Positions 16,724 to 24,848 of a stretch of DNA of 64,000 bases are shown piece after piece. The DNA is from Cohnella sp. SGD-V74 (GTDB taxonomy: Bacteria; Bacillota; Bacilli; Paenibacillales; Paenibacillaceae): NCBI RefSeq assembly GCF_003001675.1, contig NZ_PVYW01000007.1, positions 1 to 64,000 on the forward strand, given 5' to 3'. The notes under the pieces are model-generated. The model was not told the DNA's origin. It was given only the letters and a program-made list of their open reading frames with translations, and made no database searches. Both the position numbers and the translations under genes were made by a program. The stretch's first letter is position 1, and the number at the start of each line of letters is the position of its first letter.

Positions 16724-17176
16724 GACGTATTGCTCGTATCGCGTTTTCCACTCGTCTTCGCGCGACAGGAATTCTCCGCCGTTCATCAGAGCTTCCACCG
16801 CGTCCAGACAGACGTGCCAGCCGGCCAGATCTTTCGGCGTATGATCCGTGATCCGGCGTATCGTCTCGATCAAGACGAGCCTGCAGCCGTCCGGCCGCGG
16901 TTCGATCTCGAAGCGGACGCTGTCCTCGCCCCATTCGTACTCCAGCACAGATCCCTCCGAGAAGTCTGTAATCTTCATCTCCTCGAACGCTCCGTCACCC
17001 ATATCGAAGCGCATGGTTCCGCCTTCGCGGAGATCGTGAGAGCTGAGCTCGGCGAACCATTGCGCCAGCTTTCCGTTATCCGTCAACCACGCCCACGCCT
17101 GCTCTGCGGAATGTTTCAAATCCCGCTCATAACGCGCGACGTGGCCTTTTTCCGTTGGGTAAAGAGTGGCCAGCAT
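16703..17176 (-). CDS. SRPBCC (AHSA1-like) domain protein
   Basis: A 157-residue protein with the START/Bet v 1-like fold of the AHSA1 group. ERDLKHSAEQAWAWLTD at the start, KLAQWFA, and the C-terminal DLAGWHVCLDAVEALMNG are typical. Such proteins bind small hydrophobic ligands, but no ligand is known here. It is encoded alone, convergent with the DUF2277 gene and divergent from the DinB-family gene. Confidence 0.82.
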   Translation of the reverse strand: MLATLYPTEKGHVARYERDLKHSAEQAWAWLTDNGKLAQWFAELSSHDLREGGTMRFDMGDGAFEEMKITDFSEGSVLEYEWGEDSVRFEIEPRPDGCRLVLIETIRRITDHTPKDLAGWHVCLDAVEALMNGGEFLSREDEWKTRYEQYVEAIRAL

Positions 17177-17389
17177 GTTCTTTGCCTCCCGAGATCGAAG
17201 ATAGGATCGCTTAATGCGCTGTTCCTCCGTGCATGTTCCTAGGTCTCAAATTATAGGCAAGCCCTGCAAATGTCAAGCGGCGGGCACAGTACCGGGAGAA
17301 ATCTTGCGGCGCACCCCGAAATGACTGACCGTTTCTGTCAGGGACCAAGGCGTATACTGCTATTGAGGTCGAAAAAGGAGGCAGATACC

Positions 17390-17881
17390 ATGTTTGCGAC
17401 AATTGAAGCGTTCACGGCGGAATGGGAGAGTGAGTCCGGGTTGACCGATCGGGTGCTGAGCGGGTTGACCAACGACTCCTTGGGGCAGGCGATCGCTGCG
17501 GACCGCCGGACACTGGGGGATTTGGCCTGGCATCTGGCGACTTCGCTGCGGTTCATGACTGCGCTCGGGCTTGATTTCGACGGAGGGGCGGATCATGCTC
17601 CGAGGAACGCGGCGGGGATCGCCGAGGAATATCGCCGGATCAGCTCGGCTGTGCTTCAGGCCGTACGGACCCAGTGGAACGACGGCAGCCTGGAGGAGGC
17701 GCAGACGATAATGGGGGAACAGTGGAGGAACGGCGATTCCTTGCGATTTACTCTGATGCATCAGGCGCATCACCGGGGTCAGATGACGGTGCTGATGAGG
17801 CAGGCCGGATTGCGGCCTCCGGAAATCTACGGCCCGACTTACGAGACGTGGGTCGATCAAGGAAAGACTCCGCTCGCTTAA
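17390..17881 (+). CDS. DinB family protein (YfiT/DinB-like metal-dependent protein)
   Basis: A 163-residue four-helix protein of the DinB superfamily. His in LAWHL and the later MHQAHHRGQ motif match the three-histidine metal site of the family, whose members include thiol transferases dependent on bacillithiol. The actual reaction here is unknown. AAAGGAGG (17374-17381) fixes ATG 17390. The WYL regulator gene begins 78 bases downstream. Confidence 0.82.
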   Translation: MFATIEAFTAEWESESGLTDRVLSGLTNDSLGQAIAADRRTLGDLAWHLATSLRFMTALGLDFDGGADHAPRNAAGIAEEYRRISSAVLQAVRTQWNDGSLEEAQTIMGEQWRNGDSLRFTLMHQAHHRGQMTVLMRQAGLRPPEIYGPTYETWVDQGKTPLA

Positions 17882-17958
17882 AAGGCGTGAACAACTTCTA
17901 GAAGTGGCGTACAATGGAGTTGGTTTTCCAGCGCTCAACGGGAAGGAAGGTTTGAACC

Positions 17959-18957
17959 GTGACCAAGGCGGACAATATGTTATCGATCCTGTGGATGCTG
18001 CGGTCGGGCAAGCAGATGACGGCGAAGCAGCTGGCGGAAAAGCTGGAGATTCATGTGCGGACCGTCTATCGTTGCATCGATTCGTTGTGCGCCAGCGGAG
18101 TGCCGATCATCGCGGATTCGGGACCTAACGGAGGTTACCGCATTATGGACGGTTTCTCCGAATCTCCGCTCCTGTTCGACGAGGATGAGCGGAAAGGGTT
18201 GGTCCATGCCTCGATCTTCGCGCGGGAAGCCGGCTATCCGCACTCGGAGGCGCTGGACAGAGCGGTGGACAAGCTCAAGCGGTACACGAACGAGAAGCAA
18301 TTGGATCGCCTTGAACGTCACGGCGGCGGCTTGTCGGTCATCTATCCGGCGATCGACGACAAATACCGGACGTTCCTGCAGATGCTCGAGGAAGCGGCCG
18401 GCCAGGGCCGGACGCTGGAGATGGAGTACGACCGGGGGAAGGGCGAACCGTCGCCTCCCCGATCGTTCGATCCCTACGGCATCGTGTATTGGAAAGGAAG
18501 CTGGTATGCCGTCGGACACTGCGGCTATCGCGGGGAACCGCGCAGCTTCCGAGTAGACCGGATCACGGCGCTGCGGGAAACGGAAGGCCGCTTCGAACGG
18601 CCCTCTTCCTTCTCGGCCAAGGACTTCCTCCTCGGCAACCTGCTCTCCGGGGCGGGTTCGCAGGAGCTTGAGACCGTGAAGATCAGAGCGGGCGAGCAGG
18701 CGCTGAACGAGCTGTGCCGGCATTGGCTGTTCGGACACGCGCTGGCCGAACGCCGCCCCGGCGAGGCCGTGTTCCGGCTGGAGCGGTCCACGCTGCATAC
18801 TTACGTGCCGTATTTTCTGATGCCTTACAGCACCGCGCTGACGATCGAGTCCGATCTTCTCGTCCGCAGAATGGCGGAGGCGGCCAAGCGAATGGCGGCG
18901 CATTACGAAGCGATGTTATCCCAATCCTATTCCGAATCAAGAGAGGAAGAGCGATGA
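17959..18957 (+). CDS. HTH/WYL-domain transcriptional regulator (YafY-like)
   Basis: A 332-residue regulator. An N-terminal helix-turn-helix (about 1-60, GKQMTAKQLAEKLEIHVRTVYR) is followed by a WYL domain (about 140-215) with GIVYWKGSWYAVGHCGYR and FRVDRI, then the WCX C-terminal extension. WYL domains bind ligands such as nucleotides or oligonucleotides. GTG 17959 follows GGAAGGAAGG at spacing eight. The end overlaps the small monooxygenase gene by four bases, so that gene is probably a co-expressed partner. Confidence 0.87.
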   Translation: MTKADNMLSILWMLRSGKQMTAKQLAEKLEIHVRTVYRCIDSLCASGVPIIADSGPNGGYRIMDGFSESPLLFDEDERKGLVHASIFAREAGYPHSEALDRAVDKLKRYTNEKQLDRLERHGGGLSVIYPAIDDKYRTFLQMLEEAAGQGRTLEMEYDRGKGEPSPPRSFDPYGIVYWKGSWYAVGHCGYRGEPRSFRVDRITALRETEGRFERPSSFSAKDFLLGNLLSGAGSQELETVKIRAGEQALNELCRHWLFGHALAERRPGEAVFRLERSTLHTYVPYFLMPYSTALTIESDLLVRRMAEAAKRMAAHYEAMLSQSYSESREEER

Positions 18958-19259
18958 TGAGCAAATTTGCAATGTTCGGCCAATTGATCGCCCAACCGGG
19001 CCAACGCGACGAGCTGGCCCGGCTCATGCTGGAGTCCGCTGAGACGCTGCAGGGCATGGAGGGCTGCATCTACTACATCATCAGCGAGTCGGTAGACGAG
19101 CCCCATGCGCTCTGGATATCGGAGCTATGGGAGAGCGAAGAGGCGCATGCCGCCTCTCTGAAGAACGAGAGAGTGCTGGCGGTCATCCAGCGCTGTCGGC
19201 CGCTGATCGCCGGCGTCAAGCCGGTGAAGGTGCGTCCGATCGGCGGCAAAGGCTTGTAA
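18954..19259 (+). CDS. Putative quinol monooxygenase (ABM domain)
   Basis: A 101-residue protein with the antibiotic-biosynthesis-monooxygenase fold: N-terminal KFAMFGQLIAQPGQRDEL, central GCIYYIISESVDEPHALWISELWES. YgiN-type members oxidise quinols or help in redox defence. It is translationally coupled to the WYL regulator through an ATGA overlap. The second Met (18957) could equally be the start. The substrate is unknown. Confidence 0.8.
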   Translation: MMSKFAMFGQLIAQPGQRDELARLMLESAETLQGMEGCIYYIISESVDEPHALWISELWESEEAHAASLKNERVLAVIQRCRPLIAGVKPVKVRPIGGKGL

Positions 19260-19288
19260 GCCGCCCTTATCCGGCGGGATCGGCTCAT

Positions 19289-20164
19289 TTACCCCGCAAC
19301 ATAACGGGACAGTCGCGCTTGCAGCTCGGACGTAATCGGGCTCATCGGCAGTCGGACGGCGTCGTCGGCGAGAAGGCTTTGTCTCGCGAGCAGCCATTTG
19401 AGCGGCGCGGGATTCGGTTCGCGGAACAGATCCTCGATCAGCGGCCGCAGTTCGTAGAACATGCTCTCCGCTGCCGCATGGTTTCCGGCCGCCGCCTGCC
19501 GGTACACTTCGATGAAGTCCGCCGTGCGGACGTTCGCCGAAGCCGATATGCCTCCACTGGCGCCTTGACGGAGCATATCCGAGAGCAGGGAATCTTCTCC
19601 GCACAGCACCGGCTTCGTATCGACCCGGCTCAGCTCCTGCAGCAGGTTCAGGCTGCCGGAGCTGTCTTTTAATCCGATGACTCCTTCCAGATCGAGAATC
19701 GTCCGCATCGTTCCGGCCGACAGCCGGACGCCGGTACGGGCGGGGATTTCATAGGCGATCACCGGCACGCCCGACCGGGAAGCTCTTCGGTAATGCTCCA
19801 CAATGCCGGCTTCCGACGGCCTGCTGTAGTAGGGAGTGACGACGAGCGCAGCGTCCGCGCCGATCCGGCCGGCCATTTCCGTTCGCCGAACGGTATCCGC
19901 CGTGCTGTTCGTTCCCGTTCCGACGACGATCGGAACGCTGCGCGATCCCCGTGCTTCGCGGGTGGCGAGAACAAGCGCCTCGATTTCCTCCCAAGAGATC
20001 GTCGGACTTTCCCCCGTCGTGCCCCCCACGACCAGCCCATCGATATCCGTCTCCAATAGATGCTTGACGTACCTTCCGTAAGAGACCAGATCCAGCTCCC
20101 CATTCGGCAAGAAGGGAGTGACGACGGGCACGTAGATTCCTTTTAACTCCGCTGCGCTCAACAT
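19289..20164 (-). CDS. Dihydrodipicolinate synthase family protein (DapA-like)
   Basis: A 291-residue class I aldolase of the DapA/NAL superfamily. GTTGESPT, VTPYYSRPSEAGIVEHYR (catalytic Tyr) and GLKDSSGS (Schiff-base Lys) are all present. It would condense pyruvate with an aldehyde, as in lysine and dipicolinate synthesis, or split a keto-acid sugar. No other lysine genes are nearby, and the divergent LysR regulator suggests an inducible, perhaps catabolic, paralogue rather than the housekeeping dapA. A Fur-like site lies in the shared promoter region. Confidence 0.82.
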   Translation of the reverse strand: MLSAAELKGIYVPVVTPFLPNGELDLVSYGRYVKHLLETDIDGLVVGGTTGESPTISWEEIEALVLATREARGSRSVPIVVGTGTNSTADTVRRTEMAGRIGADAALVVTPYYSRPSEAGIVEHYRRASRSGVPVIAYEIPARTGVRLSAGTMRTILDLEGVIGLKDSSGSLNLLQELSRVDTKPVLCGEDSLLSDMLRQGASGGISASANVRTADFIEVYRQAAAGNHAAAESMFYELRPLIEDLFREPNPAPLKWLLARQSLLADDAVRLPMSPITSELQARLSRYVAG

Positions 20165-20237
20165 GAAATTGCCTCCTTAGCAAACTGTTTGAACCTACTG
20201 TATCACGCCGCATACCATCATAGTTATCTATAATATA

Positions 20238-20252
20238 TAATAGTCATTATCA
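20238..20252. promoter_or_regulatory. Candidate Fur box between the dapA-like and lysR genes
   Basis: TAATAGTCATTATCA matches 12 of 14 arm positions of the Fur consensus, with one perfect half. It lies in an AT-rich divergent promoter region and 24 bases before the likely lysR start. The same sequence also contains TATA-rich dyads that could be a LysR site. Confidence 0.5.
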
Positions 20253-20276
20253 ATAATGTTGATGGGTGGTGGGGCA

Positions 20277-21161
20277 GTGGATCTCGTCTATTATCAGACG
20301 TTCCGGGAGGTCGCCGTGCGGCAGAGCTTCACGAGGGCCGCGGAGCAGCTCGGGTATGCGCAGTCGAGCGTAACGACACAGATTCAGAAGCTGGAGAAGG
20401 AGTTCGGCGTTCAACTGTTCGAGAGGTACGGTCGAGGCTTGCGGCTGACCTCCGCGGGCGAAGAGCTGCTGAAGACCGTCACGCAAATGTTGGAGCTGCA
20501 CCAGCAGGCCAAGGAGAAGCTGGCGAGGCAAGGAGGGGGAAGCTTGACGATCGGCACGATCGATTCGCTCGCGGCCTACTATCTTCCGCCGTTCGTGCAG
20601 CGAATTCGGCAAAGCTATCCGGAGCTGAACATCCGGCTGCAGCCGGATCGCGAGGATCGGATCGTTCATCGGGTCAAGGAGGGGGAGCTCGATTTCGGCC
20701 TTATGCTCGTCGGCGAGCCGACCGATCCCGCGTTGGAATGGACGGAAATCCGCGAAGAGCCGCTCGTGCTCGTCTCCGCGCCCGATCATCCGCTCGCCCG
20801 GCTCGACCGGGTGGACTTGCGGCGGCTGGGCGGCGAGGAGTGGATCATGACGGAGGAGACGTGCAACTACCGCATTATGCTGGAGAAGCTGCTGAGGGCC
20901 GAAGGCATTCCTTACCGGATCAGCCTGGAGATCGGCAATCCGGAAGCGGTCAAAGGGTGCGTGTCCGCCGGAGGGGGCATCGCCATCCTGCCCCGGCTGG
21001 CCGCCGATGCCGAGCTGGGAAGAGGGGAACTGGCCGCGCTCCCGTTCTCTCATCCCGATCTCCGATTGAGCTTGCAAACATGCATGCATCCCCGCAAATG
21101 GGTCTCTCATGCGATGCGGGCGTTTCTGGACTCGCTTCAGCCTGCCGAGGCCGCATTCTGA
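20277..21161 (+). CDS. LysR-family transcriptional regulator
   Basis: About 294 residues with an N-terminal winged helix-turn-helix (RQSFTRAAEQLGYAQSSVTTQIQKLE) and a type 2 periplasmic-binding-like effector domain (about 90-290, LTIGTIDSLAAYYLPPFVQ). The architecture suggests control of the divergent dapA-like gene, though the quinone-reductase gene on its other side overlaps its end by 25 bases. GTG 20277 has GGTGG upstream and gives the usual short LysR N-terminus; ATG 20256 is possible but has no ribosome binding site. Confidence 0.87.
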   Translation: MDLVYYQTFREVAVRQSFTRAAEQLGYAQSSVTTQIQKLEKEFGVQLFERYGRGLRLTSAGEELLKTVTQMLELHQQAKEKLARQGGGSLTIGTIDSLAAYYLPPFVQRIRQSYPELNIRLQPDREDRIVHRVKEGELDFGLMLVGEPTDPALEWTEIREEPLVLVSAPDHPLARLDRVDLRRLGGEEWIMTEETCNYRIMLEKLLRAEGIPYRISLEIGNPEAVKGCVSAGGGIAILPRLAADAELGRGELAALPFSHPDLRLSLQTCMHPRKWVSHAMRAFLDSLQPAEAAF

Positions 21162-22174
21162 TCGAATCGGATGGCGATTTTGCCGAAGTAGGACTCGTTC
21201 TGCAGATGACGCAGGGCGTCGACCGACTGCGAGAAAGGGAAGACACGGTCGACGACCGGACGAAGTGCGTGCCGGGAGATGGCCCGGTTCATCGCTTCGA
21301 ACATTTCCCGGCTGCCGACGTTGATCGCCTGAAGCCGCGCTCTCCGTAGAATGGCCGGAACAATCGGGAAATCCTCGACCTTCCCTCCCGACAGGAGTCC
21401 GACAAGGCTAATCCGGCCGCCTACCCTAAGCGCGGCGATGGAGCGCGCGAGCGTGGCCGCCCCTCCCAGGTCGACGATGTGGTCCGCGCCCCGTCCCCCG
21501 GTGTAAGAAAGCACGGCGTCGTTCCAGTCGGGATTGTCCTTGTAATTAATACCGTGATCCGCGCCGAGGGAGATCGCGCGCCCCAGCTTCTCGTCGCTGC
21601 TCGACGTTACGATGACCCGGGCGCCCTGCAGCTTGGCGAATTGCAGGGCGAACAGCGAGACTCCGCCGGTGCCCTGCACGACCACAGTGTCTCCGGCCTT
21701 GACTTGACCTTCTTCGACGATGGCGTGCCAGGCCGTAACGGCGGCGCACGGCAGAGTCGCCGCCTCTTCGTCGGTCAGATGAGCGGGGACGAGCACCAGC
21801 TTCTCCTCGTGAAATACCGCATACTCGGCAAGCAGTCCGTCCAGCGGACTCCCGAGCGTCGAGGTCCAGTTCGCCTGCGTCGCTTCGCCCGCGATCCAGC
21901 TTTGAGTGAAGATCGGGCTCACCCGGTCGCCCAAGCCGAATCGGGTCGCTCCTTCCCCGAGCTTGACCACCTCCCCGACGCCGTCGGACACCGGAATCAG
22001 GGGGCCCTTCAGATCGGGATTATAGAAGCCGCCGATTACTCCGAGATCGCGGGCGTTTAAGGAGGCGGCTTTCAGGCGAATGAGCACTTCCTTGGGTCCT
22101 GGAGCCGGAATCGGACGGTCGACGCGAGCGAGCCGCTCCAAGCCGAACCCGCCTTGAATAGCGAATGCTTGCAT
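21137..22174 (-). CDS. Zinc-independent alcohol dehydrogenase/quinone oxidoreductase (MDR family)
   Basis: A 345-residue medium-chain dehydrogenase. It has an N-terminal GroES-like domain (PKEVLIRLKAASLNARDLGV) and a Rossmann domain with VVQGTGGVSLFALQFAK and SLGADHGINYKD. It lacks the GHE and four-cysteine zinc motifs, so it belongs with NADPH:quinone reductase-like enzymes that reduce quinones or enones. It is divergent from an HxlR regulator with a conserved Cys, a common pairing for quinone or electrophile stress response. Confidence 0.87.
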   Translation of the reverse strand: MQAFAIQGGFGLERLARVDRPIPAPGPKEVLIRLKAASLNARDLGVIGGFYNPDLKGPLIPVSDGVGEVVKLGEGATRFGLGDRVSPIFTQSWIAGEATQANWTSTLGSPLDGLLAEYAVFHEEKLVLVPAHLTDEEAATLPCAAVTAWHAIVEEGQVKAGDTVVVQGTGGVSLFALQFAKLQGARVIVTSSSDEKLGRAISLGADHGINYKDNPDWNDAVLSYTGGRGADHIVDLGGAATLARSIAALRVGGRISLVGLLSGGKVEDFPIVPAILRRARLQAINVGSREMFEAMNRAISRHALRPVVDRVFPFSQSVDALRHLQNESYFGKIAIRFDQNAASAG

Positions 22175-22289
22175 GGTTCATCTCTCCTTCTATCAGGGAT
22201 AGACTTACCATAAGGCATTCGCTAAACTTTGGTAAGAAGGCACTTTCAGGTCGGTTACGAACCCGAAAGTGCGTAAAGGAGGCGAGAGC

Positions 22290-22667
22290 ATGGCGGGAAC
22301 AACGCCCGATATTTCCCTGGAAGCTTGCAGCTATAGCCGCGTTCTGGAGATCGTCTCGAACAAGTGGACCGCACTCGTGTTGTATGCTTTGGAAGGCGGC
22401 ACGATCCGCTATGGGGAAATCCGGCGCAGAATCGAAGGGATTTCGCAGAAGATGCTGACCCAGACGCTGAAGCAATTGGAGCGGGACGGTCTTGTCCGCA
22501 GGAAGGTCGTGCCTTCCGTCCCTCCCATCGTGGAATATTCTCTGACTCCCCTTGGCGAGACGCTTATTCCCTGCATGCTGATGTTGAAAAGCTGGGCTTC
22601 GACCCATTACGGGTCTGTCATGGCCGCGAGAGAAGAGTTTGACCGCGGGGAGAGCATAAAACTCTGA
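22290..22667 (+). CDS. HxlR-family regulator with conserved redox Cys
   Basis: A 125-residue winged-helix repressor: SNKWTALVLYALEGGTIRYGEI, ISQKMLTQTLKQLERDGLV and VEYSLTPLGETL are HxlR family signatures. Cys in LEACSYSRVLE occupies the place of the redox-sensing Cys in YodB and HypR of B. subtilis. It likely represses the divergent oxidoreductase gene until quinones or disulfide stress modify the Cys. AAAGGAGG (22275-22282) sets the start at ATG 22290. Confidence 0.87.
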   Translation: MAGTTPDISLEACSYSRVLEIVSNKWTALVLYALEGGTIRYGEIRRRIEGISQKMLTQTLKQLERDGLVRRKVVPSVPPIVEYSLTPLGETLIPCMLMLKSWASTHYGSVMAAREEFDRGESIKL

Positions 22668-22715
22668 CCAGACTCGGGGTCAGTGGCAAACTGAACGGCA
22701 AGCCCTAAGACGGCG

Positions 22716-22757
22716 AAAACCGGCGAGTTCCTCCCGAGAGAGGCTGCCGGGTTTTGC
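22716..22757. terminator. Bidirectional terminator
   Basis: AAAACCGGC (22716-22724) pairs with GCCGGGTTTT (22746-22755) with one bulge, and an inner CCTC/GAGG pair. A-rich and T-rich outer edges allow termination on both strands between the convergent hxlR and permease genes. Confidence 0.6.
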
Positions 22758-22831
22758 TATGCCGCCGAGAACGTTGAGTTTCCGCTTCATGGAATCGCCG
22801 CATCGAAGCGGCCGCGCAGCCCTGTCGCCGC

Positions 22832-23713
22832 CTACTCCTTCACCGAGCCCAGCACGATTCCTTTGACGAAGAAGCGCTGGAGGAACGGATAGACGAGCAG
22901 GATCGGCAGCGCTCCGATGAAGATCTGAGCCGCTTTGACCGATCGCTGCGACATGTTCTTGAGCGACTCCGAATCGACCGACAGCCGGCTGAAGTCCTGC
23001 TGCACGACGATCGTCTGCAGGAACGTGGCGAGCGGGTAATTTTCCAAGTCGGACATGTAGATCAGCCCGTCGAACCACGAGTTCCAGTGGAACACCATCG
23101 TGAACAGCGAGATCGCCGCGATTGCGGGCATCGCGATCGGGATGTAGATCTTGAACAGAATGCGGTAATATCCCGCCCCGTCGATAAGCACGGCCTCCTC
23201 GAGCGCCCGCGGCACCGAGGTTCGGAAGAAGTTCAGCATCAGAATCAGGTTGAAGGAATTGATCGCGACCGGAAGAATGAGCGCCCACATCGAATTCATC
23301 AGTCCGACCTTGGAGATCAGAATGTAGGTGGGAACGAGCCCTCCGTTGAACAGCATCGCGAAAATAAACAGCCAGACGTACCATTTGCGCCCCTTCAGCT
23401 CGCTGTCCTCTTTGGACAGCGGATAAGCGATCATCGTCGTCAGCAGCATGGAGAAGGCGGTTCCGATCAGGGTGCGCAGGAAAGACGTCTGCAGGGCGTT
23501 GGAGAAATTCCGGTTGTCGATCGTCTCCGCGTACGCGTCGAGCGTGAAGTCGATCGGCCACAGGCCGACCAGATTGGCGCCGGCGGCCTCCTTCCCGCTG
23601 AAGGAGACGGCCAGCACGTGGATGATCGGCAGAATGCACGAGACGGAGATCACGGCCAGCAGAATGTAGTTGATGATCGTGAACGTTTTGTACGAGCCGG
23701 TCCTGTAGATCAC
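22832..23713 (-). CDS. Carbohydrate ABC transporter permease (CUT1, LplC/YtcP-like)
   Basis: A 293-residue permease with six membrane segments and the EAA loop PRALEEAVLIDGAGYYRILFKIYIPIAMP that contacts the ATPase. It belongs to the LplC/YtcP branch that moves complex saccharides in Paenibacillaceae. GTG start with AGGAGG at spacing seven. The gene lies 17 bases after the partner permease and forms one transcript with it. No ATPase is encoded here, so a shared MsmX-type ATPase is likely. Confidence 0.88.
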   Translation of the reverse strand: MIYRTGSYKTFTIINYILLAVISVSCILPIIHVLAVSFSGKEAAGANLVGLWPIDFTLDAYAETIDNRNFSNALQTSFLRTLIGTAFSMLLTTMIAYPLSKEDSELKGRKWYVWLFIFAMLFNGGLVPTYILISKVGLMNSMWALILPVAINSFNLILMLNFFRTSVPRALEEAVLIDGAGYYRILFKIYIPIAMPAIAAISLFTMVFHWNSWFDGLIYMSDLENYPLATFLQTIVVQQDFSRLSVDSESLKNMSQRSVKAAQIFIGALPILLVYPFLQRFFVKGIVLGSVKE

Positions 23714-23730
23714 GGGGTAGCCTCCTTTAG

Positions 23731-24684
23731 TCAGAAAATGCGATAGTCGGCGAATTTGTAGGCCAGCCGGTAGGCGGTGACGATCAGAATGAAGCTGATG
23801 ACGGATTTGAACAGGCCGACGGCCGTGGCGAAGCTGAATTGTCCGTTCAACAGCGCCATCCGATAGACGTACGTATCGATAATGTCGCCCTTATCGTAGA
23901 CGAGCGGATTGTACAGGTTGAAAATCTGATCGAACCCGGCGTTCAGAATGTTGCCGAGCGACAGCGTGCCGACGACGATCGCCATCGGGAGCAGCAGCGG
24001 AACCGTAATGTGCAGCAGCTGTTTCCAGCGGTTCGCCCCGTCCATGACGGCGGCTTCGTACAGCTCTCCGTTGATGCCGGCCAAGGCGGCCAGGAAGACG
24101 ATCGTGCCGAACCCGAACTCCTTCCAGACGTCGCTGGCTATGACGACGAAGCGGAACCAATTGCCGTCTCCGAGGAAGAAGATCGGCTTCATGCCTAACC
24201 CTTCGACCATGACCCGGGTGACGAGGCCGCCCTCGGGATTAAGAATGTCGAGCAGAATGCCGCCAAGAATGACCCACGACATGAAGTGGGGCAGGTAGAC
24301 GAGCGTCTGAACCGTTCGTTTGAACGCCATCTTCGCGACTTCGTTCAACATGAGCGCGAATACGAACGGGGTAACCAACTGGAACACGATCTTCAGGGAA
24401 GCGATTACAAAAGTGTTCCAGATCACCTGCCTCGTGTCGGAGAACGCCGCGATCTCCCGGAAATGATCCAGTCCGACCCATTCGGACCCGGTAAATCCGG
24501 CGTACGGTTTGAAGTCTTGGAAGGCCATAATAATTCCCGGCATCGGGCCGTATTGAAATACGAGCAATACGATCAATCCGGGAAGAACCATGCTGTGAAG
24601 GGGCCACGTTCGTCTCAAATTCCATTGCTGTTTCGTGCTGCGCATCAATTCCACCGCCTGTCGTTTTTTCTCCCCATAGTCCAA
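23731..24684 (-). CDS. Carbohydrate ABC transporter permease (CUT1, LplB-like)
   Basis: A 317-residue permease of the LplB/YteP type with six membrane segments. QYGPMPGIIMAFQDFKPY near the first helix and the EAA loop NGELYEAAVMDGANRWKQLLHI are characteristic. It pairs with the following permease and should use the binding protein encoded at 28413. It is divergent from the two-component genes. The start is uncertain: TTG 24684 has no close ribosome binding site, while ATG 24645 follows GGTGGA. Confidence 0.88.
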   Translation of the reverse strand: MDYGEKKRQAVELMRSTKQQWNLRRTWPLHSMVLPGLIVLLVFQYGPMPGIIMAFQDFKPYAGFTGSEWVGLDHFREIAAFSDTRQVIWNTFVIASLKIVFQLVTPFVFALMLNEVAKMAFKRTVQTLVYLPHFMSWVILGGILLDILNPEGGLVTRVMVEGLGMKPIFFLGDGNWFRFVVIASDVWKEFGFGTIVFLAALAGINGELYEAAVMDGANRWKQLLHITVPLLLPMAIVVGTLSLGNILNAGFDQIFNLYNPLVYDKGDIIDTYVYRMALLNGQFSFATAVGLFKSVISFILIVTAYRLAYKFADYRIF

Positions 24685-24848
24685 TGGTATACGCTTTGAG
24701 ATCCCCTCCTAAATATCAAAATCTAAACATAGAAGCACTTTATCAACCAATGCGCGAACTGGTAATCGGTTTATCTAGTACCGCCTCGGCCCTTCTTTGT
24801 ATAATGGGTGCACGGCTTCGATTCGAGGGGCGGGAAGGAGACTCGGCC

